From: Planctomycetota bacterium
GTDB taxonomy: Bacteria > Planctomycetota > Planctomycetia > Pirellulales > Lacipirellulaceae
Assembly (NCBI GenBank): GCA_029781135.1
Contig: JAKOXH010000001.1
Location: forward strand, 1 to 64,000
Length of the DNA: 64,000 nt
Direction of reading: 5' to 3'
Below the pieces are notes generated by a model, which did no database searches, was not told where the DNA came from, and saw only the letters and a list, made by a program, of their open reading frames with translations. Below, one piece after another: positions 8,055-17,169 of the stretch. The translations under genes were made by a program, and so were the position numbers. Position 1 is the first letter of the stretch. Every line of letters begins with the position of its first letter.

Positions 8055-8861
8055 ATGAATTGCGGTATGCGTTTAGGCGTCGTGAGCGTTTTGGCCTCGG
8101 GGCTGTTCGTCGGTTGCGGCAAGAGCGGAACCCCGAGCGCTCCGGTCGCGAACAGTGGCGGGCCAGTCGCCGCTCCACCAATGACTGCCGGGCAGCCGAC
8201 GGACCCGTCATCGAGCCCCATCGCCCAGGCGGCTTACGATTTTGTCGATGCCGTCGTGAAGGGCGATACGCAGCGTGCCAGCGCGCGCCTCACGCCCCAG
8301 GCCATGCAGCGCATCATCGCCAGCAAGGAACAGTTCGCCCCCACCGGCCTGTCAACCGCCACATTCAAGCTTGGCGAAGTTCGCACACCGAGCCCGACGC
8401 AAGCGGTCGTGCAATGCGTTCTGACTGATAGCTCCCAAGGCACGCCGCAGACCGAGGAAATGTGCTGCGTCCTTCGCAAAGTCGATAACGATTGGCGCGT
8501 GGCCGGCATCGCTTACGGCACTGCGGCCGACAAACCGTGGGTGCTCAACGATTTCGAATCGGGCAAGAGCTTCCCCATCCCACGACAAACGATGGGCGCC
8601 ATGGCCAGCACGCCAGCCAACGGCCAACAACCTGGCACTGGCGTTTTTCCAACCGGCGCAACGCAGCCGGCCGTTGCTCCGCAGCCACAACCCGGCATGC
8701 CGCCGGTCGCCGCACAATACAATCCGCCGGCTGCTGCGCCGGTACCCAATGGCTTGGGCATGCCCGCGGTTGCTGCTCCACCAGCGAATCCGACCGCTGC
8801 GCCCTATCAACCACAGCCTCCATACACTGCGCAAGAGCCGCAGTCGTCCGGCCTCCGTTGA
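8055..8861 (+). CDS. Putative lipoprotein with Pro/Ala-rich tail
   Basis: A 268-residue protein with a lipoprotein signal: a hydrophobic stretch ending LFVGC (lipobox cysteine near residue 22). Residues about 55-160 form a compact domain with alternating strands (AAYDFVDAVVKGD to WRVAGIAYG). It resembles small exported domains of the NTF2-like or DUF4878 kind, but this is only a guess. The C-terminal 100 residues are Pro, Ala, Gln and Gly repeats. ATG 8055 follows a GGGGAG ribosome binding site. A terminator follows at 8960. Confidence 0.65.
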   Translation: MNCGMRLGVVSVLASGLFVGCGKSGTPSAPVANSGGPVAAPPMTAGQPTDPSSSPIAQAAYDFVDAVVKGDTQRASARLTPQAMQRIIASKEQFAPTGLSTATFKLGEVRTPSPTQAVVQCVLTDSSQGTPQTEEMCCVLRKVDNDWRVAGIAYGTAADKPWVLNDFESGKSFPIPRQTMGAMASTPANGQQPGTGVFPTGATQPAVAPQPQPGMPPVAAQYNPPAAAPVPNGLGMPAVAAPPANPTAAPYQPQPPYTAQEPQSSGLR

Positions 8862-8959
8862 CTCGAACAAAGTCGGCGGTGACTCACAGCATCCTGCTTT
8901 TCCAGCTCTGCCATCGCGGAACGGCAGGCACCGAAATATCGAAGCAGGAACAGACGCAG

Positions 8960-8983
8960 CCCGGCGATACGCCGGGTTTTTTT
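8960..8983 (+). terminator. Rho-independent terminator after the lipoprotein gene
   Basis: The stem CCCGGCG-ATA-CGCCGGG is followed directly by seven T. The remaining region up to 9472 (about 490 bases) contains no recognisable gene or repeat and presumably includes the promoter of the Cys-rich protein. Confidence 0.88.
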
Positions 8984-9472
8984 ATTTTTGGCATTTGTCG
9001 CAGTTAATGCCGTAGAATTTAACGACGGCTTGCCTAATTTTGCGCATTTGACCCGCCCTTGGACGAACGAAAGCAGGATAACTTGCTTATGGGTAAGGCA
9101 CTTGCGACGAGCCGTATCATGCGTCGTCTCAACGCAAAAGTGAGTTAAAGCGCAAAATGGCATTTGGGCGAAATTGCGCACTTTTCCCAATCCGCAGATT
9201 TTCTGCAATTCCCGCCTATCCGGTGTCTTGCCGAACCCCTGGGAATAGGGTTACATATTGTGGCATCCTCGGCATGTGACCTTGATGATCACGTGCTCTA
9301 GGTGAAGTGCGTCGACATTAGGGCCGCGTCTTTCTTACGACGGAGCGCTGTCCTAACCGCGGACGAGCGAAATGATTGCCAGGTGGCGATTCTTCCGTGG
9401 TCAAGACAATCGATCACTCAATTGGAATAGTTAGACGGGTCAATTTCTTTCTGTGTTTTGGAGGTACTTACG

Positions 9473-10063
9473 ATGAAATGTAATGTCGTTCGTTTGACTT
9501 TGGGCCTGGCCGTCTTGGCCATCCTGGTCAGCATGGAATCGCCAGCGAATGCGTTCGGCTGTGGCCTTTTCAAGAAGCGCTGCAAGTCGGAATGCAAGCC
9601 AGCGTGCTGCGAAGAGAAGAGCTGCTGTGAGAAGCCAGCCTGCGAAGCAAAGCCCTGCTGCGAGGAAAAGCCCGCTTGCTGTGAAGCGAAGCCGTGCTGC
9701 GAACAAAAGTCGTCTTGCTGCGAAGAAAAGTCCTGCTGCGAAAAGAAGTGTGGCGGACACAGACTGGGTCTCTTGCACCGCAAAGGCAACTGCTGCGAAA
9801 ACAGTTATGGATCGAGCTGCGGTGAAAACAGTTGTGGGTCGAGCTGCCATGGGGGCTGCAATTCTGGCTGCGGCGCTGCTAGCAGCGATTGCGGTTGCAG
9901 CGGCGCCGGCGCCGCGACTGAGTCGGCTGCCCCGGCAGATGCGCCCGCCGCGCCGCCAGCACCGGCCGAACCGGCCGCAGCGGCCCCGCCAGCTGCCCCC
10001 GCCGCACCTGCGGCACCGGCTGCTCCGGCAGCACCTGCTGCTCCCGCAGCCCCAAAGAAGTGA
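9473..10063 (+). CDS. Secreted Cys-rich repeat protein with Ala/Pro tail
   Basis: A 196-residue protein with a signal peptide (about 1-25, ending SPANAF). The first half of the mature chain is built of short CCEEK, CCEAK and CCEKK-type repeats with more than 30 cysteines. A Gly/Ser/Cys segment follows (about 105-145), and the last 50 residues are Ala/Pro repeats ending APKK. A GGAGG site precedes ATG 9473. The cysteine density suggests metal binding or heavy disulfide cross-linking in the cell envelope. Comparable proteins occur in planctomycetes, but no function is established here. A terminator follows at 10171. Confidence 0.75.
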   Translation: MKCNVVRLTLGLAVLAILVSMESPANAFGCGLFKKRCKSECKPACCEEKSCCEKPACEAKPCCEEKPACCEAKPCCEQKSSCCEEKSCCEKKCGGHRLGLLHRKGNCCENSYGSSCGENSCGSSCHGGCNSGCGAASSDCGCSGAGAATESAAPADAPAAPPAPAEPAAAAPPAAPAAPAAPAAPAAPAAPAAPKK

Positions 10064-10170
10064 TTCCCGCGTTCAAACGCGTAATCTTTGCGACGAACTC
10101 GGGCGGTCACTCGCTCTGATTGCTTGCACCTGGACTCCGGGTGCCGCCCGACGTTGAACACACTAAACTG

Positions 10171-10206
10171 GCCGGGGCTCTCTCGCGGAGTTCCGGCTGG
10201 TTTTTT
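10171..10206 (+). terminator. Likely terminator after the Cys-rich protein gene
   Basis: The interrupted stem GCCGG..CTC / GGAG..CCGGC is followed by six T. The rest of the 10064-10418 gap shows no gene. Confidence 0.7.
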
Positions 10207-10418
10207 GTACATCTGACCTGATCTGTCGACGTTCCTTGCTAGCACGATTGCCGTTCGTCGAATGCGGCCATGATGCGCAAAGCAAGGTGACTGGGCAAAA
10301 CGCCGGTAATTCCACTCGTCGGCGGCGAAGAAACGAGCTACAGTCCGCAATTCGGCCGATCCTACCGAGTACCGCCCGCAAAAAAGTATTTCGCACCCGA
10401 ATCGCGAGACGTGTCGTC

Positions 10419-11198
10419 ATGAGTTTTCGCGTCGAGCTCGATCTGTTTCGTGGACCGCTCGATCTGCTGCTGTATCTCGTGCGGAAACAGGAATTGGACG
10501 TCATCGACATTCGGATCGCGGCTGTCACCCAGCAGTTTCTCGAGTTCATCGCGATCCTGGAACAGATCGACGTCGATGCGGTCGGCGATTTTCTGGACAT
10601 GGCCAGCCTGCTCATTGAAATGAAATCGCGCGCGGTGCTGCCTAGCGAGGAAGAGGTTGTGGAGGCCGAGCTCGAGGATCCCCGGCAAGAACTCGTCCGC
10701 CGCTTGCTGGCGTACAAACAATACCGTGACGCGGCTAGCATGCTGGAAGAGCGTAGCCGCGAATGGCGCGAGCGGTTCCCGCGGCTAGCGAGCGACCTGC
10801 CCGATCGGCGCATCGCGCCGGAAGACCAGCCGATTCAAGAAGTCGAGTTGTGGGATCTGGTGAGCGCGTTTGGCCGGGTGCTGAAAGCGAAGCACGCGGT
10901 GGCTGGCCCGGAGAGCATTCGTTACGACGATACGCCAATCCACGTTTATATGCAGCGCATCGATGGGCGGCTGCGGCGAGACGGAAAGGTGCCGTTCACG
11001 GCGTTTTTTGAATCGGCCGTCCATCGCTCGAAGTTGGTGGGCATGTTTTTAGCCGTGCTCGAATTGGTGCGGCATCAACATGCGCGAGCGGCTCAACCGG
11101 CGCTGTTCAGTGAAATTTGGTTGGAACCGGGCGAGCGGCCGCTGCCCTCCGTGTTGGCCGCGGTCGCGGATTATGAGCATGGAGGGAAGAGTGGTTGA
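10419..11198 (+). CDS. scpA: Segregation and condensation protein A
   Basis: A 259-residue ScpA, the kleisin subunit that bridges the SMC heads together with ScpB in bacterial condensin and helps chromosome compaction and segregation. The N-terminal signature VELDLFRGPLDLLLYLVRKQE (split here as family hallmark), the DFLDMASLLIEMKS helix and the C-terminal winged-helix region are all visible. ATG 10419 begins MSFRVELD, the normal N-terminus; longer in-frame starts are not family-like. No scpB or smc gene is adjacent. The stop codon is already part of a period-7 repeat array that continues downstream. Confidence 0.93.
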   Translation: MSFRVELDLFRGPLDLLLYLVRKQELDVIDIRIAAVTQQFLEFIAILEQIDVDAVGDFLDMASLLIEMKSRAVLPSEEEVVEAELEDPRQELVRRLLAYKQYRDAASMLEERSREWRERFPRLASDLPDRRIAPEDQPIQEVELWDLVSAFGRVLKAKHAVAGPESIRYDDTPIHVYMQRIDGRLRRDGKVPFTAFFESAVHRSKLVGMFLAVLELVRHQHARAAQPALFSEIWLEPGERPLPSVLAAVADYEHGGKSG

Positions 11199-11312
11199 GG
11201 GTTGAGAGTTGAGGGTTGAGGGTTGAAAGGCATCAAGGCAAGTAAGAGAGACGTTGATTCGCCTGGCGAATCGAATCCTACATCCTTCAACTTTCAACCC
11301 TCGACCTTCGAC
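11192..11312. repeat. Period-7 inverted array starting at the scpA stop codon
   Basis: GGTTGAG-type heptamers (11192-11228) overlap the last codon and stop of scpA. A complementary arm of TTCAACC/TTCGACC-type heptamers lies at 11285-11312. The spacer is about 55 bases. Confidence 0.85.
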
Positions 11313-11403
11313 CATTTCCGCACGCCTGTTCTAACGCGACTGGTCCTTCTACAATGGCGGCTTTCTGCGAACCGCCGCATCCCGCTTGTGTCTTGCCTCT
11401 CCG

Positions 11404-12243
11404 ATGATCAACAACCTACCGGTCAAGACGCTCAAGCATGGCGATGTGACGATCGAGGGCTATTCGCGCGCGGCCGTGCAAACCTATTGGCGGTTTCCCG
11501 AATTGAAGCTTGGGTTCGATCTCGGCGCTCAACCGTGGTCCTTCATGGGCACGGAAACATGGTTCGTCAGCCACGGGCACCTCGACCACATCGTGGCGTT
11601 GCCCGTTTATGTGGCACGGCGGCGGATGATGAAGATGACGCCACCGGTCATTTACATGCCGGCGGAAACAATCGAGCCCATGCAGCGGATCTTGCGGATG
11701 TATACGAAGCTCGATCGCGGCCGTTTGCCCTGTGAATTGCGTCCGATCGCCGCGGGCGACGAGATCGAACTCTCGCGCGAGCACATCGTAACGGCGGTGG
11801 CGACGCGTCATACGGTGCCGTCGCTAGGTTTCATCGTGTGGGATCGCCGCCGTAAGTTGAAGCCGGAATACCAGGAGTTGAGCGGCGAGCAAATTCGCGA
11901 CTTGCGACTGGCGGGCACGGAAGTTAGCGCGGAATTGCGGCGCCCCATTCTCGCGTATGTGGGCGACAGTGCGCCGGGCGGCCTGGATGACAACCCAGTG
12001 ATGTACGAGGCCAAGGTGCTCATTTGCGAGCTGACGTTTGTCGCCCCCGATCATCGCCGCGACAAAATTCACAAATTTGGCCACATGCACTTGGATGATA
12101 TCATTGAGCGGCGCGATCGCTTCCAGAACGAACTGGTGATCGCGGCGCATCTCAGCACGCGATACCACGCCAAGACCGTGCGGACCATAGTGGAACGGGC
12201 GCTACCCGATATGCTCGACGGGCGCATGCAGCTGTGGCTGTGA
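11404..12243 (+). CDS. Metallo-beta-lactamase fold hydrolase, RNase Z-like
   Basis: A 279-residue MBL-fold protein. The zinc motif SHGHLDHI (HxHxDH, about residues 55-62) is intact. Later ligand candidates are the His in TRHTVPS, Asp in YVGDSAP and His in IAAHLSTRY. This order resembles the RNase Z / ElaC branch, whose members mature tRNA 3' ends, and no exosite insertion is obvious. A separate function for this planctomycete branch is possible. ATG 11404 is preferred over an in-frame start six codons upstream. It converges with the gene ending at 12306, with a palindrome between them. Confidence 0.8.
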   Translation: MINNLPVKTLKHGDVTIEGYSRAAVQTYWRFPELKLGFDLGAQPWSFMGTETWFVSHGHLDHIVALPVYVARRRMMKMTPPVIYMPAETIEPMQRILRMYTKLDRGRLPCELRPIAAGDEIELSREHIVTAVATRHTVPSLGFIVWDRRRKLKPEYQELSGEQIRDLRLAGTEVSAELRRPILAYVGDSAPGGLDDNPVMYEAKVLICELTFVAPDHRRDKIHKFGHMHLDDIIERRDRFQNELVIAAHLSTRYHAKTVRTIVERALPDMLDGRMQLWL

Positions 12244-12245
12244 GT

Positions 12246-12310
12246 CGTAGGTCAGGCTTTAGCCTGACCGCGTTCAACACCGACTGCGTCAGGCTAAAGC
12301 CTGACCTACG
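12246..12310. repeat. Palindromic repeat of the GTAGGTCAGGC family, copy 1
   Basis: Long arms GTAGGTCAGGCTTTAGCCTGAC and its complement are separated by about 20 bases, each arm also being partly self-complementary. It sits between two convergent genes and includes the stop codon of the leftward one, so it may act as a bidirectional terminator. Related copies lie at 60319-60384 and 60843-60910. Confidence 0.9.
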
Positions 12311-12929
12311 GCGATTCGCCACGTTGCAATTCGCGAATCCATTCGGGTGTTTGCGTGACGAAGTCGGCGATTCGCCGGCGACGTGAGAAGTAGTACCACG
12401 CGGTAGCGCCTTGGAACAAAACGCTCAGGAAGATCACGACGCCGTAGAACGAAATCGTCACCAGCTTGACGAGCGCCGAAAAACCGCCCGTTGACCCCAG
12501 GGCCGCATCGAGATCGGCATAGGCACGCGCTTCGGTGGCAACCGCGCTTGCTTCGTCGAGGCTCGTAACCATCATCCACAGGCAGTAGGTGGTGATCATG
12601 GCCAACAGGCCAAGTTGATTCCAACCGAGGAGCGTCGCGCCCGTGGGGTCGAAGTTCAGGATTCGCTTACGGCCGCGGAATTCGTTGAAGGCGACCAGCG
12701 CCAGCCCAGCCGTCAGGGCGAGCCCCACGGGACTCGATAACGAGAAGGGCAACGAGAGCACGGCGATGACGGCGGTCGTCCAGCCGTTGAAATTGGCAAC
12801 GCGCGCGGCTTTGCGAATGGAGCGCGACTCGTCCCGCGCCGCCGCCAGTTGACGGCGGTGTTCGGCAGAGAGCGGGTCGACTTGCGCCGCATTGCCGCTG
12901 CGCGACGATTGTGGGACCGCGAGGGCCAT
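12306..12929 (-). CDS. Integral membrane protein, 207 aa
   Basis: A leftward gene of unknown function. About 30 polar N-terminal residues and a short charged helix (HRRQLAAARDESRSIRK) lead into four hydrophobic segments near residues 48-68, 70-88, 100-122 and 158-182. The protein ends with a charged cytoplasmic tail, TPEWIRELQRGE. ATG 12929 (MALAVPQSS) is the most plausible start; an in-frame codon at 13025 would add residues of poor composition. No family recognised. Confidence 0.6.
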   Translation of the reverse strand: MALAVPQSSRSGNAAQVDPLSAEHRRQLAAARDESRSIRKAARVANFNGWTTAVIAVLSLPFSLSSPVGLALTAGLALVAFNEFRGRKRILNFDPTGATLLGWNQLGLLAMITTYCLWMMVTSLDEASAVATEARAYADLDAALGSTGGFSALVKLVTISFYGVVIFLSVLFQGATAWYYFSRRRRIADFVTQTPEWIRELQRGESP

Positions 12930-13237
12930 AATTGGTACTTCGCCGAAGTGTAAAGGTGTGGCGCTTATTTCAGATATCACAAGTATACCTCGTCTTTCGC
13001 GCAGGCAAGGCTCTGCTGTGCGCATTTGCGAGCGAAATCGCAGGCATTGGCTTCAGCGAAGGCCGCCACCCAACTACAAATTCGCCAATTGGTTGCGTTT
13101 GCCCACCCCGCAGAACCCGCACTCAAGACGATGATTTCTTGAGCTTTTTCCTTGTACGCCAGTACCGATTTGACTTTCCAATTGGTAACGTGAAAGCTCA
13201 CGTCCGACGATGAATTTTCGTGGTGGGCCCCGCCCAA

Positions 13238-13924
13238 ATGAGCACCGTTCATTTTGATCTTGAAGAGCTACGCGAGCACGCGGTGTGGCAGCGCACCGCG
13301 ACGGAAGAGTTCGCCAACACGCTGACGCACGCGCTCGGCTTCTTGTTGGCGGCGGCGGGTGGGCTCCTAATGATTTGGAGCGTGCTGCGACATGGCGATA
13401 TCTGGCGGATCATCGGTTGCGGCGTGTTCGCAGCCAGCTTGATGGCCGTGTATGCCGCCTCGACGCTGTCGCATAGCGTCACGAATGTGCGGTGGAAGAG
13501 TTTCTTCCGTCAGCTCGACCAGGGCTGCATCTACTTTCTGATCGTGGCGACGTATACGCCGTTCGGTCTCGCTTACTTGCGTACCGGTGCCGGGTGGATG
13601 TTGTTGGCCGGGCTATGGACGGCGGCCTTCCTGGGGTTCTTTTCCAAGATGGTGCTCGCGCATCGAGTGCATGACATTTCGATGTGGACGTATATTGCCC
13701 TGGGCTGGTTGCCGCTCATCGCGGTGCCCGCGTTACGCCAAGCCGTCCCGGTCGACAGCAGCGGGTGGATGTTCGGCGGCGGCGCGTGCTACCTGCTGGG
13801 CACGCTGTTCCTGTTCTACGATGCCCGCGTGCGACACTTCCACGCGATTTGGCACGTGCTCGTGATCGCGGGCAGCGTGTGCCACTTCTTGGGGATTATG
13901 GAATCAGTGGCGTGGGCGAGCTGA
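13238..13924 (+). CDS. Hemolysin III / PAQR-type membrane protein
   Basis: A 228-residue seven-helix protein of the hemolysin III (YqfA, PAQR) family. The conserved polar residues that bind zinc in PAQR proteins are present: the Ser-x3-His motif in STLSHS (about residue 75-80) and the C-terminal HFHAIWH motif (about 205-211). An Asp in RQLDQG matches the third conserved site. It sits in the cytoplasmic membrane. Bacterial members have been linked to membrane lipid homeostasis, but the function is not settled. ATG 13238 is preferred over a GTG six codons earlier. Confidence 0.85.
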   Translation: MSTVHFDLEELREHAVWQRTATEEFANTLTHALGFLLAAAGGLLMIWSVLRHGDIWRIIGCGVFAASLMAVYAASTLSHSVTNVRWKSFFRQLDQGCIYFLIVATYTPFGLAYLRTGAGWMLLAGLWTAAFLGFFSKMVLAHRVHDISMWTYIALGWLPLIAVPALRQAVPVDSSGWMFGGGACYLLGTLFLFYDARVRHFHAIWHVLVIAGSVCHFLGIMESVAWAS

Positions 13925-13938
13925 CGGTCGGATTTTTC

Positions 13939-14097
13939 ACCACGGAGCCACGGAGAACACGCAGACGCAGATTTCAGATTGATGATTTATGATTGTTGAT
14001 TTACGAAACGGATTTACGAAACGGATTGATGTCTGGTCCTTCAAATCTTAAATCATAAATCGTCAATCTAAAATCTGTTCCTGCGCGTCTCCGTGGT
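13939..14097. repeat. Large inverted repeat with A/T-rich period-7 units
   Basis: The ends are ACCACGGAG and CTCCGTGGT. Inside are heptamers of GATTTAT/GATTGTT type on the left and the complementary ATAAATC/GTCAATC type on the right (to about 14080). A TTACGAAACGGA unit is directly duplicated near the centre. It fills the gap between two convergent genes. Confidence 0.82.
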
Positions 14098-14116
14098 AAT
14101 TCATTTGGACTGTCAG

Positions 14117-14539
14117 TTAGCGCCGGCTGAATCGCTCGCGCCACAAGCGGTCTTTGAGGCCGATGAGGCCGGAGGTGGTGAGAATCCAAGCCCCGGCCAG
14201 CGTGCCGGCCAGCGGGAACGGGATGCCCACCAGGATGCCGGCGAGCAGACTTTTGAGCCAGGCGGCCGGGCGGTTATCGAGACCGTATTTGCGCTGCAAA
14301 TGGTACGTGCCGAGGAAACCGGCGAGGAAGCCGATTGGGACCGTGAACGGAATCGCGAATCCCAGCGACGCGGCTTCTTCGGAGAAGAACAGCCAATCGA
14401 GGCCCATGATCAGCAGGCCGGTGGCGGGCAACATGAACCGCCGCGGCAACGGGTCGGTGAGCCAATGGAGCCAGCTGGCGGCACCGGTAGGGCCCTCGGA
14501 AGCTGGCGGTAGCAATTCTTGTTGGGTTGTCGTGCTCAT
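14117..14539 (-). CDS. Membrane protein, 140 aa
   Basis: A leftward membrane protein. It has a polar N-terminus, hydrophobic segments near residues 36-52, 60-80 and 92-125, and a basic tail (WRERFSRR). ATG 14539 gives MSTTTQQELLPPAS. The gene appears to be transcribed alone. No characterised family recognised. Confidence 0.6.
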   Translation of the reverse strand: MSTTTQQELLPPASEGPTGAASWLHWLTDPLPRRFMLPATGLLIMGLDWLFFSEEAASLGFAIPFTVPIGFLAGFLGTYHLQRKYGLDNRPAAWLKSLLAGILVGIPFPLAGTLAGAWILTTSGLIGLKDRLWRERFSRR

Positions 14540-14912
14540 CGCCCTGAATTGGGTATGTGGTCAGTTTGTTGGGAGCAGTGTACTCCTCTCGCTCCGCGAG
14601 AGGAAATCCATCACGCGGAGCGTGATGACTACTCTACCCAGCGAAGCGGTCGGCTCGCTCTGGCTGCGTAAAGTCGTTTACGCAATTACGGAAATTGTAC
14701 GCACGTGGTTCGCGCGGGGCGAAGGAAGCGGACATGATTCGGTTGCGGGATTGTGGCCCGCGAATGTCGCTCCCGAGTGCTGCGGATTCGACCGAAATAT
14801 ACGCCGTCCCAGAACATGGTCCCCCTTTTGCAGCTACCAGGAAACGATACAAATACGGATAGATTACGAGGCTGCATGGACATTGTGACGTTACGCCATT
14901 TCAGAGGAGCTG
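14540..14912. other. Divergent intergenic region with two short hairpins
   Basis: Two adjacent hairpins are visible: CCTCTCGC...GCGAGAGG (14585-14603) and ATCACGC-GGA-GCGTGAT (14610-14626). The rest is unremarkable. It should contain the promoters of the flanking divergent genes. Confidence 0.5.
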
Positions 14913-15311
14913 ATGATGCAAGTCAAACGTGTTGGATCGCAATCCTCGCGCAGCGGCCCCAGCGATTGGTTTACTGGTTCGGTACGCATCGACCCGCTTT
15001 TCGATGCCCCGGAGCCTGCCCGTGTGGCAGGAGCGAGTGTCACGTTTGAGCCGGGCGCGCGAACGGCGTGGCACACCCATCCGCTGGGCCAAACGCTCAT
15101 CGTGACGGCCGGCTGCGGCTGGGCGCAATGCGAAGGCGAACCGATCGAGGAGATTCACCCGGGCGACGTGGTCTGGTTTCCGCCTCACGTGAAGCACTGG
15201 CATGGTGCGACAGCCACGACGGGCATGACGCATATCGCCATCCAGGAAAAACTCAACGGCAAGGCGGTCGAGTGGCTGGAGAAAGTCAGCGACGAACAAT
15301 ATCAAAAATGA
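14913..15311 (+). CDS. Cupin-domain protein, mandelonitrile-lyase-like
   Basis: A 132-residue single-domain cupin. The metal-ligand set His54, His56, Gln60 (in WHTHPLGQ) and His95 (in PPHVKHWHG) matches the pattern of manganese-dependent cupin hydroxynitrile lyases and their many uncharacterised relatives. The order [14 protein letters not shown] before the first motif is also typical of that group. A GAGGAG site precedes the start; ATG 14913 or 14916 is equally possible. It is the first gene of a likely operon with the tautomerase and alcohol dehydrogenase. A role in carbonyl or small-molecule detoxification is inference. Confidence 0.82.
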   Translation: MMQVKRVGSQSSRSGPSDWFTGSVRIDPLFDAPEPARVAGASVTFEPGARTAWHTHPLGQTLIVTAGCGWAQCEGEPIEEIHPGDVVWFPPHVKHWHGATATTGMTHIAIQEKLNGKAVEWLEKVSDEQYQK

Positions 15312-15343
15312 ATTAATCAGGTTGAGCAGAACAGGAGTTCACC

Positions 15344-15571
15344 ATGCCGCATGTGATTGTCAAGCTCTGGCCCGGCAAAACGGAACAACAAAAGCAGCAA
15401 CTGGCGGAACGAATCACGCGGGAGGTAATGGATGTTCTGCATTATGGGGACGAGTCCGTTTCGGTGGCGTTTGACGAAATTAACCCTAGTGATTGGGCGG
15501 ACAAGGTCTACAAGCCGGATATCGTCGATCAGCCTGGAAAAATCTACAAGCGGCCCGGCTACACAATGTAA
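15344..15571 (+). CDS. 4-oxalocrotonate tautomerase family protein
   Basis: A 75-residue tautomerase-superfamily subunit. Pro follows the initiator Met, so processing gives the N-terminal catalytic proline typical of the family. The sequence [16 protein letters not shown] and the length match the PptA/YdcE type. Family members interconvert keto and enol forms or dehalogenate small acids as oligomers in the cytoplasm. It lies 32 bases after the cupin gene and 14 bases before the dehydrogenase, so cotranscription is likely. Confidence 0.87.
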   Translation: MPHVIVKLWPGKTEQQKQQLAERITREVMDVLHYGDESVSVAFDEINPSDWADKVYKPDIVDQPGKIYKRPGYTM

Positions 15572-15585
15572 TTAGGAATGAAACC

Positions 15586-16602
15586 TTGCGCGGAACAGTC
15601 CTCTACAGCCCAGGTGACGTGCGTTTTGAAGACCAGGAAGACCCGAGAATCCAAGCGCCGACCGACGCGATTATTCGCACGTCGGCAACATGTGTTTGCA
15701 GATCCGACCTCTGGCCTTACCGCGGACTTCAGCCCATCAACGGGCCGACCCCCATGGGCCACGAATACTGCGGAGTCGTCGAGGAGGTTGGCCGGGACGT
15801 GAAGTCGGTCCAGCCAGGCCAGTTCGTGGTCGGTTCGTTCGCCACGTCGGACAACACGTGTCCCAATTGCCGCTACGGCTACCAATCGTCCTGCGTGCAT
15901 CGCGAATTCATGAATCGGGCTCAGGCCCCGATGCTTCGGGTGCCGCTGGCCGATGGAACGCTGGTCGCCACCGCCGATCATCCGCCGGCTGACCTCGTTC
16001 CCAGCCTGCTGGCCACCTCCGACGTCTTGGGCACCGGCTGGTTCGCTGCCGATGCGGCGAGCGTTAAACCCGGCGCGACCGTGGTGGTCGTCGGCGATGG
16101 CGCCGTCGGTCTCCTGGGCGTGCTTTCGGCACGACAGATGGGGGCCGAACGCATCATCGCCATGAGCCGCCACGAAGCGCGGCAAAGACTCGCCCGCGAG
16201 TTCGGGGCCACCGATATCGTCGCCGAACGGGGCGACGAAGGTGTCCAGCGCATCCTTGATATGACCCAGGGCATCGGCGCCGACTCGGTACTCGAGTGCG
16301 TGGGCACGCAGCAATCGATGATGCAGGCCATCCACTGCACACGACGTGGCGGCCATGTCTCCTACGTGGGCGTGCCGCACGAAGTCGAACTGCATGGGAC
16401 CGAACTTTTCTACTCGCATGTACACCTGCACGGTGGCCCCGCGCCCGTTCGCCGCTACCTTCCCCTGCTCATCGACCTGGTTCTGCAGGGAAAAATCAAT
16501 CCTGGCAAAGTGTTCGACCTCGTCCTGCCACTGGAACAGGTAGCCGCGGGCTACCGCGCCATGGATGAACGCCGGGCAATTAAGGTGCTTTTGCAGCCAT
16601 AG
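15586..16602 (+). CDS. Zinc-dependent alcohol dehydrogenase
   Basis: A 338-residue medium-chain dehydrogenase. Catalytic-zinc elements (CVCRSDLWPYRG and GHEYCG) and a Cys cluster (CPNCRYGYQSSC) resembling the structural-zinc loop are visible. The nucleotide-binding glycines are VVVGDGAVGLLGV (about 165-177). Where most relatives have Gly in CVCGSD, this protein has Arg. The start is assigned to TTG 15586: AGGA stands 8 bases upstream and the resulting MRGTVLYSPGDV is the family N-terminus, while no ATG fits. It follows the tautomerase gene by 14 bases. The substrate is unknown. Confidence 0.87.
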   Translation: MRGTVLYSPGDVRFEDQEDPRIQAPTDAIIRTSATCVCRSDLWPYRGLQPINGPTPMGHEYCGVVEEVGRDVKSVQPGQFVVGSFATSDNTCPNCRYGYQSSCVHREFMNRAQAPMLRVPLADGTLVATADHPPADLVPSLLATSDVLGTGWFAADAASVKPGATVVVVGDGAVGLLGVLSARQMGAERIIAMSRHEARQRLAREFGATDIVAERGDEGVQRILDMTQGIGADSVLECVGTQQSMMQAIHCTRRGGHVSYVGVPHEVELHGTELFYSHVHLHGGPAPVRRYLPLLIDLVLQGKINPGKVFDLVLPLEQVAAGYRAMDERRAIKVLLQP

Positions 16603-17169
16603 TACGTCAGGTGCAACGAGTATTCACGATGACCATTCATGTCGACGCGCGAATCGTGCATAAGCACGCGGGTGGCACGGACAGTCGGCCGGGAACGACG
16701 TTGCCATCGTGTGGGATTCTTCGGCGGGCAGCGTTTCATTCTTTCTGTATAAGTGAATGGAGCCCGCAGCGCAAGCAAGGGACTCTCAGCATATTCCCTT
16801 GCTTGCGCTGCGGGCTTCAATCCAGAGCATTCGACGTGACTGGCGGCGTGTGTAACTAATCGTCGTGACCGATGCGACGCCAGAGTGCGCAGTGTTGCGG
16901 CAAACCTGGGCTTTGGAGTGCAACCCCTTTGGCGTTGAACCGGTGCCGAAATTACTCTTGATTTGTTCCTTGGTCACTTTCGCTTGCGACCATCGGCAAC
17001 GGATGGTCAACTGATTCTTGTGCTGCGCACACCAATACTTGTCCGAACATTATGGAATCACTGGCAGAGCCACTTGCGGACAAGTATCGGTGCGACCCGC
17101 GTTTCACCTTATAAAGCCGCCGGCTCTGCTGGAGGATATTTATGAGTGCGTTTCCAGAGCGAATGAGGC
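16603..17169. other. Gene-free stretch with a REP-like palindrome and a degraded repeat end
   Basis: This 567-base gap between converging genes holds the palindrome at 16760-16817 and a degraded copy of the right half of the long inverted element found at 46501-46795 (about 16885-16975). No convincing open frame was seen. Confidence 0.6.
16760..16817. repeat. Palindrome AGCCCGCAGCGCAAGCAAGGGA type
   Basis: Nearly perfect arms of about 22 bases are separated by a short AT-containing loop. Only one copy is seen in this window. Confidence 0.85.
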
